This document shows, piece by piece, positions 7,623 through 16,809 of a stretch of DNA of 64,000 nucleotides. The position numbers and the translations under genes are program-made. Every line of letters begins with the position of its first letter. The first letter of the stretch is position 1. The stretch is from Paenibacillus donghaensis (lineage in GTDB: Bacteria; Bacillota; Bacilli; Paenibacillales; Paenibacillaceae): positions 62,001-126,000 of the forward strand of contig NZ_CP021780.1 in NCBI RefSeq assembly GCF_002192415.1. Direction: 5' to 3'. Under the pieces are notes generated by a model. It did no database searches, was not told the DNA's origin, and saw only the letters and a list, made by a program, of their open reading frames with translations.

Positions 7623-9899
7623 TCAACGCTTGGCTGCCCAGCGGATCTCCTGCAGAGCTGTCATGAGAGCCTTCAGCGCGGGAGATTCGCTGCTGCCTTC
7701 CAGCCACTTCTCCAGCGGCTCATTCTGCCCGTGGATATACCAGCCGAGCTTCTCCATCCATTGCTTGTCATAGGCTGGCTGCTGGCCTGCTCCGCGTTCC
7801 GCGTCCAGCTGCTTCAGCAGGAGCGTCCAACGGTAGCCGGTATGACCATAGCTATGCTCCGGGTATCGTTCCGCCAGCTGAATCACGTCAGACAAGGGTT
7901 CACCTGCATACAGCTCGGCTGCCAGATAGCTGCCGACATACCTGTGGCTGCCATCTTCCTGCAGGGCAGTGGCTAATAGCTTGCGGGCTTCTTCCAGCTG
8001 TCCCTGGCGCAGAAGCGCCTGGGCATGGATCGACTTCTCATACGGGTTCAGCTCATGTGGCTTCAGTTGCTGCAATAATGCATAGTAACGGTTATACGGC
8101 TTCCAATCGCCCTTACGGCTATAATAATCGGCCAGGGTAGAGACATAGTTGCTGCTAGGATAGAGGGTTGCCAGCTTCTCCAGCAGGGGAATAGTCTCCT
8201 CCTCCAACGCACTGTCGCCCGTCATCGAAGCTTTGGCGATCATCAGGTGGACAAGCATATGCAGAGCATGCAGATCCTGGGGATCAGCGGCGTAAGCCTG
8301 GCGGTAAGCCTCCAGGGCTTCCTCCAGCTTATGGTCCAGCAGCAGCCGGTCGGCGGGGGTAAGCTGCCGATTCTGCAGATAGAAGAACGGCAGATTGCCA
8401 ACCGTTGCCTCGTTCAGCCTGTAGCCTTTGCTGCTGGTAAGCAGGCGTCCCTTCTTATCAAAAGCGTCAATGCTCCAGGACAAGCGGCTGTCCGGGTTGG
8501 TGTAGGCCAATATCGAGGCCGGTTCCAGCGTGTCCCACGTATTGTCGCCGCTGCTGTAGGAGAAGCCGTTGGTATTGTAGTAAATTTCTTCTACCGGGAT
8601 CGAAGCCTGATTGCCGGGAATCCGCTCCCGAATGGGCGAGCTGAAGGAGCTGTCACCGGAGAAGTAGGTGCCGTTCAAGGTATAATAAGCGGCTCCTTCT
8701 ACAGCCTCCCAGCCAAAATCAACGCTCGGCCCGTCAAGCCGAACCTGATTGACAGGGGCCTGCAGCTCCAGCAGCGGCTGGAGGGTCAGCTCTTCAGCAG
8801 CCTCATCGCCAGGCTTCAGTTCAAGCCAATCGTTATCCGCCTGCACCGGCCAGGTCCACCCGTCAATCTGCTCGAAGCTCAGCCCCAGTTGGAGCTGATA
8901 GAAGCCGGGAATCACCCCGTTGAACCGGAAACGCCCTTCGGCATCGGTAACCGTCTGGTAAGGCTCGGCTGAGGTAAGGTTGTGGTTAAGCTCACTTTCT
9001 GCACGGAGAAAAACACCTGCGTGTGCGACAGGAGTCCCGTCGCTGCGCTTCAATGTCCCTTGTACAGCAGCGGGGGCTGTATAGCCCATGCTCACTGCGG
9101 TTTTCATAGCCTTGCTGAGTGCAGTCAGCTTCATCTCTGTATCCGTAATGCCGGACGTTTCCCCTTCCGGCTGTGGCTTCCCATGCTCGCGGTACGCTGT
9201 CAGCGCTCTGTTTAGTTCCTCCAGCGCTTGCCCGGACCGGCCGGTGGCAAACAGCAGCTGGGCCTGCAGCCAGCTGCGCTGCCCGTCCGTCTGCCCGTCA
9301 TACGCCACGCCTCCTGTTGTATCCTGCGCCTTAAGCAGAACCTCCGCTTCCGCCCAGTCCTGCCGCTTCAGCGTCCGTTCTGCCCGGGTAAGTCTGATCT
9401 GCTCGCTTATATAGGAGGAACTGCTTATTCTGTCCGCAGCCCGCACCAGGGCTTCATCGGCCAATTCCCTCCGGCCGAGCGCATCATAGGCATAGGCCAG
9501 CTGCCGGACGGCCTGCAGCATCGAATCATCGGCCTGACCTTGATCTACATATTCTTCCAGCAAGGCCGCTTCCTGCTCCGTCGGCAGCTCAAGCGGGAGA
9601 GGGTCGCTCTCATTATGACTCCAGTGGCTCATGGAGGAACCGATATATACGTCGAAGCCGATGGAGTAGTCGCTTGTTCCCGGCAATACAATGTTTTTAC
9701 GGATGAGCTCGATTCGTTTGCTGCCGGTGGAAGCCTCCAGTTTCCGCAGGAAGTCTGCTCTTGTGACCTCGGGTGGAGCCGCCGGGGCAGGCTCTCCCCG
9801 ATTGGTAAGGGAGGGAAGGGCGCTAAGCAGAACAATCAGCAGCATAACCGGAACACATCCAAACAGCACCAGATGTTTCACCTTCAGCTTAATTCGCAT
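7623..9899 (-). CDS. Anchored TPR protein with carboxypeptidase-regulatory-like domain
   Basis: 758 residues. N-terminal membrane anchor (LVLFGCVPVMLLIVLLSALP), then helical TPR-like repeats (about 110-240), a beta domain GTLKRSDGTPVAHAGVFL...TDAEGRFRFNGVIPGFYQL (about 285-345) typical of carboxypeptidase-D regulatory folds, a middle Ig-like part, and C-terminal TPR helices (about 520-700). Third gene of a sigma/anti-sigma operon: its ATG overlaps the stop of the anti-sigma-like gene. Probably an envelope protein controlled by, or controlling, the sigma factor. Precise role unknown. Confidence 0.65.
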   Translation of the reverse strand: MRIKLKVKHLVLFGCVPVMLLIVLLSALPSLTNRGEPAPAAPPEVTRADFLRKLEASTGSKRIELIRKNIVLPGTSDYSIGFDVYIGSSMSHWSHNESDPLPLELPTEQEAALLEEYVDQGQADDSMLQAVRQLAYAYDALGRRELADEALVRAADRISSSSYISEQIRLTRAERTLKRQDWAEAEVLLKAQDTTGGVAYDGQTDGQRSWLQAQLLFATGRSGQALEELNRALTAYREHGKPQPEGETSGITDTEMKLTALSKAMKTAVSMGYTAPAAVQGTLKRSDGTPVAHAGVFLRAESELNHNLTSAEPYQTVTDAEGRFRFNGVIPGFYQLQLGLSFEQIDGWTWPVQADNDWLELKPGDEAAEELTLQPLLELQAPVNQVRLDGPSVDFGWEAVEGAAYYTLNGTYFSGDSSFSSPIRERIPGNQASIPVEEIYYNTNGFSYSSGDNTWDTLEPASILAYTNPDSRLSWSIDAFDKKGRLLTSSKGYRLNEATVGNLPFFYLQNRQLTPADRLLLDHKLEEALEAYRQAYAADPQDLHALHMLVHLMIAKASMTGDSALEEETIPLLEKLATLYPSSNYVSTLADYYSRKGDWKPYNRYYALLQQLKPHELNPYEKSIHAQALLRQGQLEEARKLLATALQEDGSHRYVGSYLAAELYAGEPLSDVIQLAERYPEHSYGHTGYRWTLLLKQLDAERGAGQQPAYDKQWMEKLGWYIHGQNEPLEKWLEGSSESPALKALMTALQEIRWAAKR

Positions 9900-10251
9900 C
9901 CTTCATCACCGCCTGTTCGTACACGTCTTTCCAGTAGGTACTGCCCCCGGCTTCAATCAGTTCGCGGTGTGCGGACTGCTGCACCGGCTGCTGTGCGGGC
10001 TGCGGAGTCTCCGAGCTGCGCAGCGGATTCAGCGCAAAAGCTGCGACCAGCAGCACCGCGCCAAGCGCACCGACTGGCCGGAGCGGGATCTCCAGCTCTT
10101 TGTTCCATAAGGCGTGCAGCCGGCTTCCCAGGCTGCGGGGATGTGTCTGCCGGAGGACACGGTCCTGACCGGTGAAGCGGACCGGCCCCAGCTCTTCGTC
10201 CAGCTTGCGTTTCATCTGTGCGCGTTCCTGCTCATTCGGATCCTTAACCAT
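9889..10251 (-). CDS. Putative anti-sigma factor (membrane, no zinc motif)
   Basis: 120 residues: soluble N-terminal ~60 residues rich in charge, one membrane segment (PVGALGAVLLVAAFALNPL), then a short extracytoplasmic tail. Overlaps the ECF sigma gene by 8 bases and the TPR gene by 11, a translationally coupled arrangement normal for sigma/anti-sigma pairs. The HxxxCxxC motif of zinc anti-sigma factors is absent, so the call rests on topology and position. Confidence 0.55.
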   Translation of the reverse strand: MVKDPNEQERAQMKRKLDEELGPVRFTGQDRVLRQTHPRSLGSRLHALWNKELEIPLRPVGALGAVLLVAAFALNPLRSSETPQPAQQPVQQSAHRELIEAGGSTYWKDVYEQAVMKDAN

Positions 10252-10795
10252 CGTAGACGTCCTCCTTCTCCAGTTCCTTTTTCAATAAAGCCCGCCCGCG
10301 GGCGAGCCGCGATTTGATCGTATTCTCCGGGATCTCCAGCTGTGCCGAAATCTCTTGCACACTCAGCTCATGAAAATAATATAAAGTCACGCACTCGCGG
10401 TAGAGGTATTTCAGACTTTGCACGGCTTCAGTCAGCCTGAGGTTGTTCCACTGGGCAATTACCCGTTCCTCCGCCCCGGCGCTAGAGGCGGATTCTTCGT
10501 CTGCCCGTAGTAGGGCATCGCCGCCAGGGAAGATGTGGCGCCAGCTCCAGGTGCGCTGCCGCATCCGGCAGCGGTTGAGGACAATGCGCAGCAGCCAGGG
10601 CTTCAGCTTCGCGGGATCGTGAAGCTGGCCGATTTTGGCATAGGCTTGAATGAAGGTATCCTGAACGGCTTCTTCCGCAGTTTGCCGGTCCTTCAGCAGC
10701 AAGCAGGCTGTACGCAGCAGCAGATTCCCATATTCGTCCATCAGCAGGCGGAGAGCCGTCTCATCCCCGGATTGAATTCTTGTGATAATATTCAG
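10244..10795 (-). CDS. ECF RNA polymerase sigma factor, apparent CTG start
   Basis: Region 2 (LLRTACLLLKDRQTAEEAVQDTFIQAYAKI) and region 4 (ECVTLYYFHELSVQEISAQLEIPENTIKSRLARGRALL) are complete. The first ATG (10741) would cut off region 2.1. The frame continues upstream as LNIITRIQSGDETALRLL, which matches normal sigma N termini, up to CTG at 10795 with AAGGGGGAG 6 bases ahead; no ATG, GTG or TTG lies between the upstream in-frame stop and 10741. CTG is therefore the best start (183 residues). First gene of the sigma/anti-sigma/TPR operon, probably autoregulated. Confidence 0.85.
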   Translation of the reverse strand: MNIITRIQSGDETALRLLMDEYGNLLLRTACLLLKDRQTAEEAVQDTFIQAYAKIGQLHDPAKLKPWLLRIVLNRCRMRQRTWSWRHIFPGGDALLRADEESASSAGAEERVIAQWNNLRLTEAVQSLKYLYRECVTLYYFHELSVQEISAQLEIPENTIKSRLARGRALLKKELEKEDVYDG

Positions 10796-10965
10796 ATCAA
10801 GCTCCCCCTTATACTACTAAGATGCTGCCTGGCGTCTTCCGGTTGCACACCTAAAGAATAATTATAGAACTATAACTTCTGAAAGTCCTCTGATCTTGCT
10901 CTGACATACATCCGCTATCTTAAGTGCAGGAGCAGAACCTGAAGCTTAAGATGGAGGATGAAGAA

Positions 10966-12369
10966 ATGAAGAATTCTAAACAAGCAGGAACCAGCCTGCT
11001 GCGGAACAAGGTATATGTGCGGATGTACACCGCTTTTGCCACGGCGACTTTCGGCGACTGGTTTGATGCGCTGGCTATTCAGGTCATGGTGGGCTACCGC
11101 TGGCAGGCCAGCCCGCTGATGCTGGCGCTGATTCCTATCTCCATGGCGTTGCCGGGAATCATCCTTGGCTCCATAGCCGGGGTGGCTGCCGACCGTCTGA
11201 ATAAGCTGCAGCTGATGCGGCTGTGCGATTTGCTGACAGCACTGCTTACGCTGGTTGTGCTGCTTGCGCCGTCGATGGTTTGGCTGCTTCCAGTCCTTAT
11301 GCTGCGGGCGGCAGTGTCCACCTTGAACGTACCAGCACAGCAGTCGATGACCCGCAGCATTGTGCGGGAGGACCAGCTGCTTCAGGCGACATCGCTCAAC
11401 GGACTGGTGAACCAAGGCTCCAAAATCGCCGGACCCCTGCTCGGCGGTCTCGCGCTATCGCTCCTGTCGCCGCATTGGTGTATTGTGCTGAATGCCGGGC
11501 TGCGGCTGTGCTCGTTTCTGCTGCTGTTGACTATCAACAAGGAGGCAGGAGCGAGGCAGGCAGGCGGCGTGGAGCGAGGAGAAGCTGCAGGGTTTGCAGC
11601 AGCGGGCACACTAGAGACCGCCATTCCCGATACAGCCGGTGGCGAGGCTCAGGAGCCGCGTGTTCCACTACGTACCCTGTGGCGTGAGGGCTGGAGTTTC
11701 CTCCTCAGCAGCCGTCTGCTGCTGAGCACCATGCTGTTTGGACTAACCGGCGCGCTTGCCATCCAGATGATTGATTTTCAGTTCACCAGTCTGTTCCGCG
11801 ACATTGCGCCTGCCGAAGAAGCGATGCTGGGGTGGATGGTGGCGGCTTCGGGAGCCGGAGCCATTCTGATGATTATGCTCATGGGTAAGCTGAACCAGGG
11901 CACCGGCTACGGCTGGAAGCTGGGAACAGGGTATGCGCTGATTGGAGCGGCAGTGGTAGGACTTGGGCTGCTGCAGCCAGGAGTCTCCGTACTGCCGGTG
12001 CTGCTGCTGGGTTTTGTGCTGGGTGCGGGGAACGGGATATTTTTAATTACCTTTAATTATTGTCTGCAAAAAGAAACCCCGCCTTCCATGACAGGCCGCA
12101 TCTTCGGCATCCAGAATACCGTGCTCAGCACCGTGATGATCGTGGCTCCGCTGCTGGGTGGCCTATTGGTGGAGTTTGCCGGTCCGGGCGTGATCTTTGT
12201 CAGTTTCGGAGCGGTAATTGCGCTGCTTGGCCTGCTGGGAATAGGGCTTGGGCGTGTGCTGTGGCCTGTAGCGCGGGAACTGGGCGCTGAAGCGCAGGTG
12301 GCAGAGCATTCAGCTAGGGTCAATGATTCGCGGGTGAAGGTTGGGAGCGGCGCAGGCGACCCTCAATAA
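10966..12369 (+). CDS. MFS exporter (macrolide/enterobactin-efflux-like, MFS_3)
   Basis: 467 residues with about 12 membrane segments. N-terminal motif FATATFGDWFDALAIQVMVGY, loop 2-3 AGVAADRLNKLQLMRLCDLL and the C-terminal half LLGFVLGAGNGIFLITFNYCLQKETPPSMTGRIFGIQNTV are typical for the MFS_3 group that includes macrolide efflux proteins. ATG 10966 is chosen from several in-frame starts because GGAGG is 8 bases upstream. A Gly/Ala-rich central cytoplasmic loop (about 190-225) is longer than usual. Substrate unknown. Confidence 0.8.
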   Translation: MKNSKQAGTSLLRNKVYVRMYTAFATATFGDWFDALAIQVMVGYRWQASPLMLALIPISMALPGIILGSIAGVAADRLNKLQLMRLCDLLTALLTLVVLLAPSMVWLLPVLMLRAAVSTLNVPAQQSMTRSIVREDQLLQATSLNGLVNQGSKIAGPLLGGLALSLLSPHWCIVLNAGLRLCSFLLLLTINKEAGARQAGGVERGEAAGFAAAGTLETAIPDTAGGEAQEPRVPLRTLWREGWSFLLSSRLLLSTMLFGLTGALAIQMIDFQFTSLFRDIAPAEEAMLGWMVAASGAGAILMIMLMGKLNQGTGYGWKLGTGYALIGAAVVGLGLLQPGVSVLPVLLLGFVLGAGNGIFLITFNYCLQKETPPSMTGRIFGIQNTVLSTVMIVAPLLGGLLVEFAGPGVIFVSFGAVIALLGLLGIGLGRVLWPVARELGAEAQVAEHSARVNDSRVKVGSGAGDPQ

Positions 12370-12373
12370 AAGA

Positions 12374-12423
12374 AACAGCGGCAGCCATGGACGAAAAGAT
12401 AAAGTCCTAGACTGCCGCTGTTG
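12374..12423. terminator. Terminator after MFS gene
   Basis: Perfect inverted repeat AACAGCGGCAG ... CTGCCGCTGTT right behind the stop codon. Confidence 0.7.
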
Positions 12424-12496
12424 TATAGCACTATCGTATCCTGTTAGTGTAATGACTTGTGTGCGCTTCTCTGTGCTGGCTGTAACGGCAAGATAC

Positions 12497-12775
12497 GTTA
12501 CTACTTAGGTCCAACGAAGAATTATAGGGAAAATGTATCGCTAGTTGGTCTCAGAATGGGGATTCGATGGGGGGATAGGGAGTTTCTACCGCTAATTACG
12601 TGCTATCCGCTTCATAATGCCCTCGAAAGACAATTTAGTGGTAACTTATGCCTATATGTCATGAAAATCAAACACTAGCTGGGAGTTAACGGTAGATTTT
12701 CCCCATAGCCACCTACGTGTTTGGAATTAGAACGCTCAAATCTATATGGGAAAAACCCGGGTCCTAAGTAGTAAC
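12497..12775. mobile_element. MITE-like element, subfamily B, with 8-bp target duplication
   Basis: Termini GTTACTACTTAGGTCC and inverted GTTACTACTTAGGACCC. Flanked by perfect CAAGATAC at 12489-12496 and 12776-12783. The interior differs from subfamily A (blocks such as GACAATTTAGTGGTAACTT and GTTAACGGTAGATTTTCCCC) and matches 21587-21855. Sits 3 bases beyond the stop of the GyrI-like gene. Confidence 0.9.
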
Positions 12776-12786
12776 CAAGATACCAG

Positions 12787-13269
12787 CTATTGTATGGCAA
12801 TATAGATCTGCAGTTCAACATTCCCCGAATCAAAATGGTGGGCATCATACACTTCAAAATCCCCGGTGTAGGTTCTTATCTCAGGCGAATCCCGGAAGTA
12901 ATCCCAAATGGTTTCCCATGCTTGGGGTACTACCTCATGTATCGGCCCTTTCTTGCTAGTGAAGACCAAGTATTTACTCTCCGGAATTAGCGCATGTTTT
13001 TTACCGCTATCGGTTGGTATCCCATCGAGGTTTATTTCATGTCCAATCACAACGGAATACTCTCCGGTTGCATCCGTTACATAATCCGTGTATAGAGCAT
13101 AGATTAGTTGAGGGTTGGTAATACCTGCTTCTGCTGCAATGCCGCTTTGGAAGTAAGTTTCCCAGAGCTTCTGCAGTACCCGCTCCGGCCCTGCCTCCTG
13201 AGTGTTCGTAGTGCGGGTACTTACACCGACTAATTTCATTTTTGGTTTATGGGTAATATAGGTATTCAT
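12787..13269 (-). CDS. GyrI-like small-molecule-binding domain protein
   Basis: 160 residues, a stand-alone GyrI/SOUL-type effector domain (AraC_E_bind): starts YITHKPKMKLVGVSTRT, has VLQKLWETYF, then YSVVIGHEI and LVFTSKKGPIHEVVPQAWETIWDYF, closing EVYDAHHFDSGNVELQIYIAI. This is the family order of the two pseudo-repeats. No DNA-binding domain. Such proteins bind hydrophobic drugs or inhibit gyrase; target unknown. GAGAGGCG precedes the ATG. Confidence 0.75.
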   Translation of the reverse strand: MNTYITHKPKMKLVGVSTRTTNTQEAGPERVLQKLWETYFQSGIAAEAGITNPQLIYALYTDYVTDATGEYSVVIGHEINLDGIPTDSGKKHALIPESKYLVFTSKKGPIHEVVPQAWETIWDYFRDSPEIRTYTGDFEVYDAHHFDSGNVELQIYIAIQ

Positions 13270-13431
13270 AGAGTCGCCTCTCTTTCATATATTTGTCACT
13301 ATTATAGTGGGTAAAGGTGACTACATCATGTCATATTCTAATTATCGGCACCATTTCCTATGTGATTTTGCAAGAAAAGGGATATTGTCTCTGATATATC
13401 GATATCTGAGATGCCCTAAGGAGGTAGAGGA

Positions 13432-13986
13432 GTGAAAACTTATATTTATATGGTGAGGCACGGAGACTCCCCTAAGGGAGTGGGCCTGGAAGAACGGACG
13501 CGTGAGCTGTCGACGAAAGGGATGGCGGATGCCCACAAGGTAATGGATGTATTAGCTCAGGAGGGGATCAGTTACTTTTACAGCAGTCCGTATATCCGGG
13601 CCGTCCAGACGATTGAAGCGCTGGCTGAGGCGATGGGTTCCAGTCTGGTGCTGGAAGAGGATTTGCGGGAAATGCGGTTTATGGAGGGGAATCGTCCGCT
13701 GCAGCACATGTTCGCGGACCCCGACTTCGCGCTGACCGGCGGGGAGTCGGCCCGGATGTGGACGGAGCGGGCGGTTCGTGTGCTGCGGCAGATTCTGGTC
13801 AATCACCGGGGAGAGCGGATTGCCGTTGGTACTCATGGGGCAGTAATGACGCTGATGATGAGGTACTGGGATGAGCAGTATGGGCTGGATTTCGTAAGGC
13901 AAACCTCAAAGCCGGATATTTACAAACTGGAATTCCGCGAGGAGCAACTGCTTCAGGTGGAGCGAATCGTTTTGCCGGCCTCCTAA
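13432..13986 (+). CDS. Histidine phosphatase (phosphoglycerate mutase-like)
   Basis: 184 residues. RHG motif at the N terminus (YMVRHGDSPKG) with the catalytic His, second-site Arg in SSPYIRAVQTIEAL, Glu in DLREMRF, and the second His in GTHGAVMTLMM. GTG start with AAGGAGGT 6-7 bases ahead. Substrate not predictable. Monocistronic; the downstream region is MITE debris. Confidence 0.82.
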   Translation: MKTYIYMVRHGDSPKGVGLEERTRELSTKGMADAHKVMDVLAQEGISYFYSSPYIRAVQTIEALAEAMGSSLVLEEDLREMRFMEGNRPLQHMFADPDFALTGGESARMWTERAVRVLRQILVNHRGERIAVGTHGAVMTLMMRYWDEQYGLDFVRQTSKPDIYKLEFREEQLLQVERIVLPAS

Positions 13987-14016
13987 GTTGGAACCATTTC
14001 GAATTATTGATTAGTT

Positions 14017-14365
14017 TGAATTAGTTGCGAATCTGCATCTAATTAGATGATTTTTTCTGTTTTAGAGCAAATAAGTGCGAAAACGCATCTAATTTCGGAT
14101 TCTGAGCCTTAAACAATCGTTTTACTCGAAAATAGTTGCAGATTCGCACTTATTTGCCCAATACCAGGAATTCCAGCTGAAATTTCTAGTCTAGCATTCT
14201 ACATCCTCAGAGGGACCTAAGTAGTAACCAAAAAGGCATCTAATCGGAGCTTCTGAGCATAAATGGATTGATTTACTCGAGATTAGTTGCAGATTCGCAC
14301 TTATTTACCCGTTGGTTGGGCTATCCGGCTAAATTAGGTGCATGTACGCAACTAAATGTTGGAAA
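14017..14365. repeat. Truncated MITE (subfamily A) next to an older copy
   Basis: 14017-14228 repeats the interior and right end of the 5359 element almost base for base, ending GGGACCTAAGTAGTAAC, but its left terminus is missing. 14229-14365 continues with an older, diverged subfamily A sequence (TTAGTTGCAGATTCGCACTTATT). This fits insertion into an older copy followed by recombination that removed the left part. 14366-14496 holds only GC-rich short repeats. Confidence 0.75.
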
Positions 14366-14496
14366 CGTTCCTAGAACAGTGGAGAAACCCGCCCGTGCGC
14401 AGCTGCGCGAGCAGAATCAGAGTCAAAAAGGCCTCTGAATGGGCCGTGCGCAGTCGCGCGAGCGTCCCCCTTGCGCGACGTTTCCCTGCGCTCGCT

Positions 14497-15276
14497 CTAC
14501 ATCCCATAGAAACGCCGGGTATTGGCGGTGAGTAGCTCCTCGGCATGAGACGGAGCATAGCCATGCAGTCCGCCCCAGGCCGCAGCTACCTCGCGGATCA
14601 TCCGAGGGTGGGTGTCCTGGCCCGCAAAAACGCCCTCAAACGGCCAGGGTCCATCGGTTTCGGCCATTACCAGCTGCGGCGGATAAACACACGCCAGCTG
14701 GCGGATTTCGTCCTCATAGAGGATATCGGGCGTGAAGGAGATGTAATAGCCCCGCTTCGCCATGCGGGAGACTGCCTCCTCCGAGCCTTTGAACCAATGG
14801 AAATGAGCGCGGCGGATGCCGTGTTTCTCCAGCAGGTCGCAGGCCAGCATCGCGTCCTCATAGACCGCGTGAAGGACAACGGGCTTGTCCAGACGTGCGG
14901 CAAGTCCAAGGAGACGGTCCAGCAGCGCTATATAAGGCGCCATCTCGAAGGGCTCGCCGCGCTCCAGCGCTTCAGCCCTAGTGTAATAAGGCAGTCCGAT
15001 CTCGCCGACCGCTACACATTCCGCAGCATGGCTACTGATCCAGGCCAGCAGAGTCTCCAGTTCAGCCGCCGCAGGCAGCGGCTGCTCAGGGTGGAAGCCA
15101 TAAGCTGGCCGGACCTGCGCTGGATAAGCTGCGGCCAGCTGCCGGGTGCGCTCGCACGACTCCAGATTCATCGAGACGGCCACCACAGCCTCCACATCAG
15201 CAGCCGGAAGCTCTCTCATCATCTGCGCCACAACCTCCGCGGTGTATTGCTCAAGATGGATATGGGCATCAATCAT
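14497..15276 (-). CDS. TatD family metal-dependent hydrolase
   Basis: 259 residues of TIM-barrel type: metal site DAHIHLEQY at the N terminus, GEIGLPYY, KPVVLHAVYEDA, AHFHWFKGS and the final METDGPWPF. These match the TatD DNase family in order. ATG overlaps the stop of the upstream gene (ATGA at 15273-15276), so it is translationally coupled to the copper-amine-oxidase-N protein. Confidence 0.8.
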   Translation of the reverse strand: MIDAHIHLEQYTAEVVAQMMRELPAADVEAVVAVSMNLESCERTRQLAAAYPAQVRPAYGFHPEQPLPAAAELETLLAWISSHAAECVAVGEIGLPYYTRAEALERGEPFEMAPYIALLDRLLGLAARLDKPVVLHAVYEDAMLACDLLEKHGIRRAHFHWFKGSEEAVSRMAKRGYYISFTPDILYEDEIRQLACVYPPQLVMAETDGPWPFEGVFAGQDTHPRMIREVAAAWGGLHGYAPSHAEELLTANTRRFYGM

Positions 15277-16409
15277 GGCTTCACAACATACTGTGCATAT
15301 TCATCATGCAGCTCAAACTTTACAGACCCCGCTTCCATTCCGCTGCCCCCTGCTTGATACAGCACCGTTAAGTTGCCGATACTCTCCACAAAACCGATCG
15401 TGACGTTGGTTACCGCCTTCAGCTTGCCGGATTCCACGCTGTAATAAGTAACTGCGCCTATTCCCGCATGCTTATTATAGGTGCCATCCTCGCCTTCATA
15501 GCTCATCCGGTCGGGAAACCGCAGGGTTACCGCAGAGGCTGAATCGCCCTTCACCTGAAGTTTGACCAGCATATCCTTCCCAACTGCACTAACTGAGGAA
15601 GAGAGCCAATCTCCGGCAGCCTTGTAGGCTTCCGGAACGGCCAGCTCTGTCCAATCCTCTGGATTAACGACGTGAATCCGCTGTTCTACCATACCGGTTC
15701 CAGTGCCCAGTGTCATGACTACGACCACTTCCGGCTTCCCGTCCTTGTCGATATCTGCATAGAACAGCTGCGGCGGATGGCTGAGCAGACGAGGGGTCTG
15801 CCAGTTGTAAGTGTGCTTCTTGCCATTCACTTCAAGAATATGCCCTTTGTAGGTATGACCGTCTTTGAGGACGGCATACAGCTTGACCTTGGGATTGTCC
15901 TCAGCCACGGCCAGCGGCTCGGTTGGAGTCCTTACTGTGGTGCTCAGACTGCCGGGAATAACAGTTACGCTTGTTCGTGCAGTGTCCAGCTTGACTGTAG
16001 CTCCGGTGAGACTGGTCAGCGTATTGACGGGAATATACATGTGCCCGTTCCGCAGGATCGCAGGACCGTCAAGCTGCAGTTTTTGATTTTGCGCAAAATA
16101 AGACTTCATATAAGAATCCCCAGGCTTCAGTGTGGAGTCGGGCATATCGTCATGAGTGGAGAAGGTTAATGTCTTCAAGGTGTTGTTCCATTTGAGGTCG
16201 CCGGGATAATACTCCAGCAGCACTCTTGCGGGAACATAGGCAAGCTCGCCGGAATAGAAGGGTGGAATCGCCGGAAGAACGGTTTGTCCGTCCACTTCAA
16301 GCTTTAGAGAAGAGGCGGCCGCATGTGCCGTGCCTGTATGTATGGAAGCCACTGCTCCGTTTGTAGTTAAGGAGAGGACGATAGCACCGATCATAATGAT
16401 TTTTCTCAT
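15273..16409 (-). CDS. Secreted protein with copper-amine-oxidase-N domain
   Basis: 378 residues. Signal peptide (IIMIGAIVLSLTTNGAVASIHTGTAHAAA), then a Cu_amine_oxidN1-like domain (about 35-155: LEVDGQTVLPAIPPFYSGEL ... MYIPVNTLTSLTGATVKL). The C-terminal half includes QLFYADIDKDGKPEVVVVM, an FG-GAP/VCBS-like calcium loop. Probably wall-associated. GGAGG precedes the ATG by 7 bases. First gene of a two-gene unit with tatD-like. Confidence 0.7.
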   Translation of the reverse strand: MRKIIMIGAIVLSLTTNGAVASIHTGTAHAAASSLKLEVDGQTVLPAIPPFYSGELAYVPARVLLEYYPGDLKWNNTLKTLTFSTHDDMPDSTLKPGDSYMKSYFAQNQKLQLDGPAILRNGHMYIPVNTLTSLTGATVKLDTARTSVTVIPGSLSTTVRTPTEPLAVAEDNPKVKLYAVLKDGHTYKGHILEVNGKKHTYNWQTPRLLSHPPQLFYADIDKDGKPEVVVVMTLGTGTGMVEQRIHVVNPEDWTELAVPEAYKAAGDWLSSSVSAVGKDMLVKLQVKGDSASAVTLRFPDRMSYEGEDGTYNKHAGIGAVTYYSVESGKLKAVTNVTIGFVESIGNLTVLYQAGGSGMEAGSVKFELHDEYAQYVVKP

Positions 16410-16651
16410 GTAATACCTCCAGATGAAATTGTCAGTCTCCTAAAGTATAGAATAGATTCCACCGTTGTAGGAAACTTTCTGTTAACAATCCAGAGACAAG
16501 CCTGTTACAAGTAGATTTGTCATAAAATTCAAAGGATGGATTCAATAATACGGGTCCAGACTGACGACAGACCCGACCCGTGGGGTGGAGTTCATCACTA
16601 CTGTAAGCACACTTGATCCATATATAACCGGCAAGTAGGTGGATATACCAA

Positions 16652-16693
16652 AAGAGGCTGTGCAAGAGAACGAAATCTCTTGTACAGCCTCTT
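16652..16693. terminator. Terminator hairpin
   Basis: AAGAGGCTGTgCAAGAGA ... TCTCTTGtACAGCCTCTT. The dispersed repeat copy 3 begins right behind it. Confidence 0.7.
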
Positions 16694-16695
16694 AT

Positions 16696-16806
16696 TCAAA
16701 ATATAAGAAAGTATAAGTTTCACTTGATCCTTTATCCTATATCCTTCTATTTCTCGCAGAAACGGATGCCGCCTCTTTCAGAGGACGGCGAAGCCGTTTC
16801 TTCTTA
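16696..16806 (+). repeat. Dispersed two-hairpin repeat, copy 3
   Basis: AAAATATAAGAAAGTATAAG ... ATCCTTCTATTTCTCGC then GAAACGGATGCC-GCCTCTTTcAGAGGACGGC-GAAGCCGTTTC. Ends at the stop codon of the next minus-strand gene. Confidence 0.85.
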
Positions 16807-16809
16807 GAA

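Noticed and set aside
8247..8972. Plus-strand frame of 241 codons
   Set aside because: Antisense to the TPR protein gene and without ribosome site or family resemblance.
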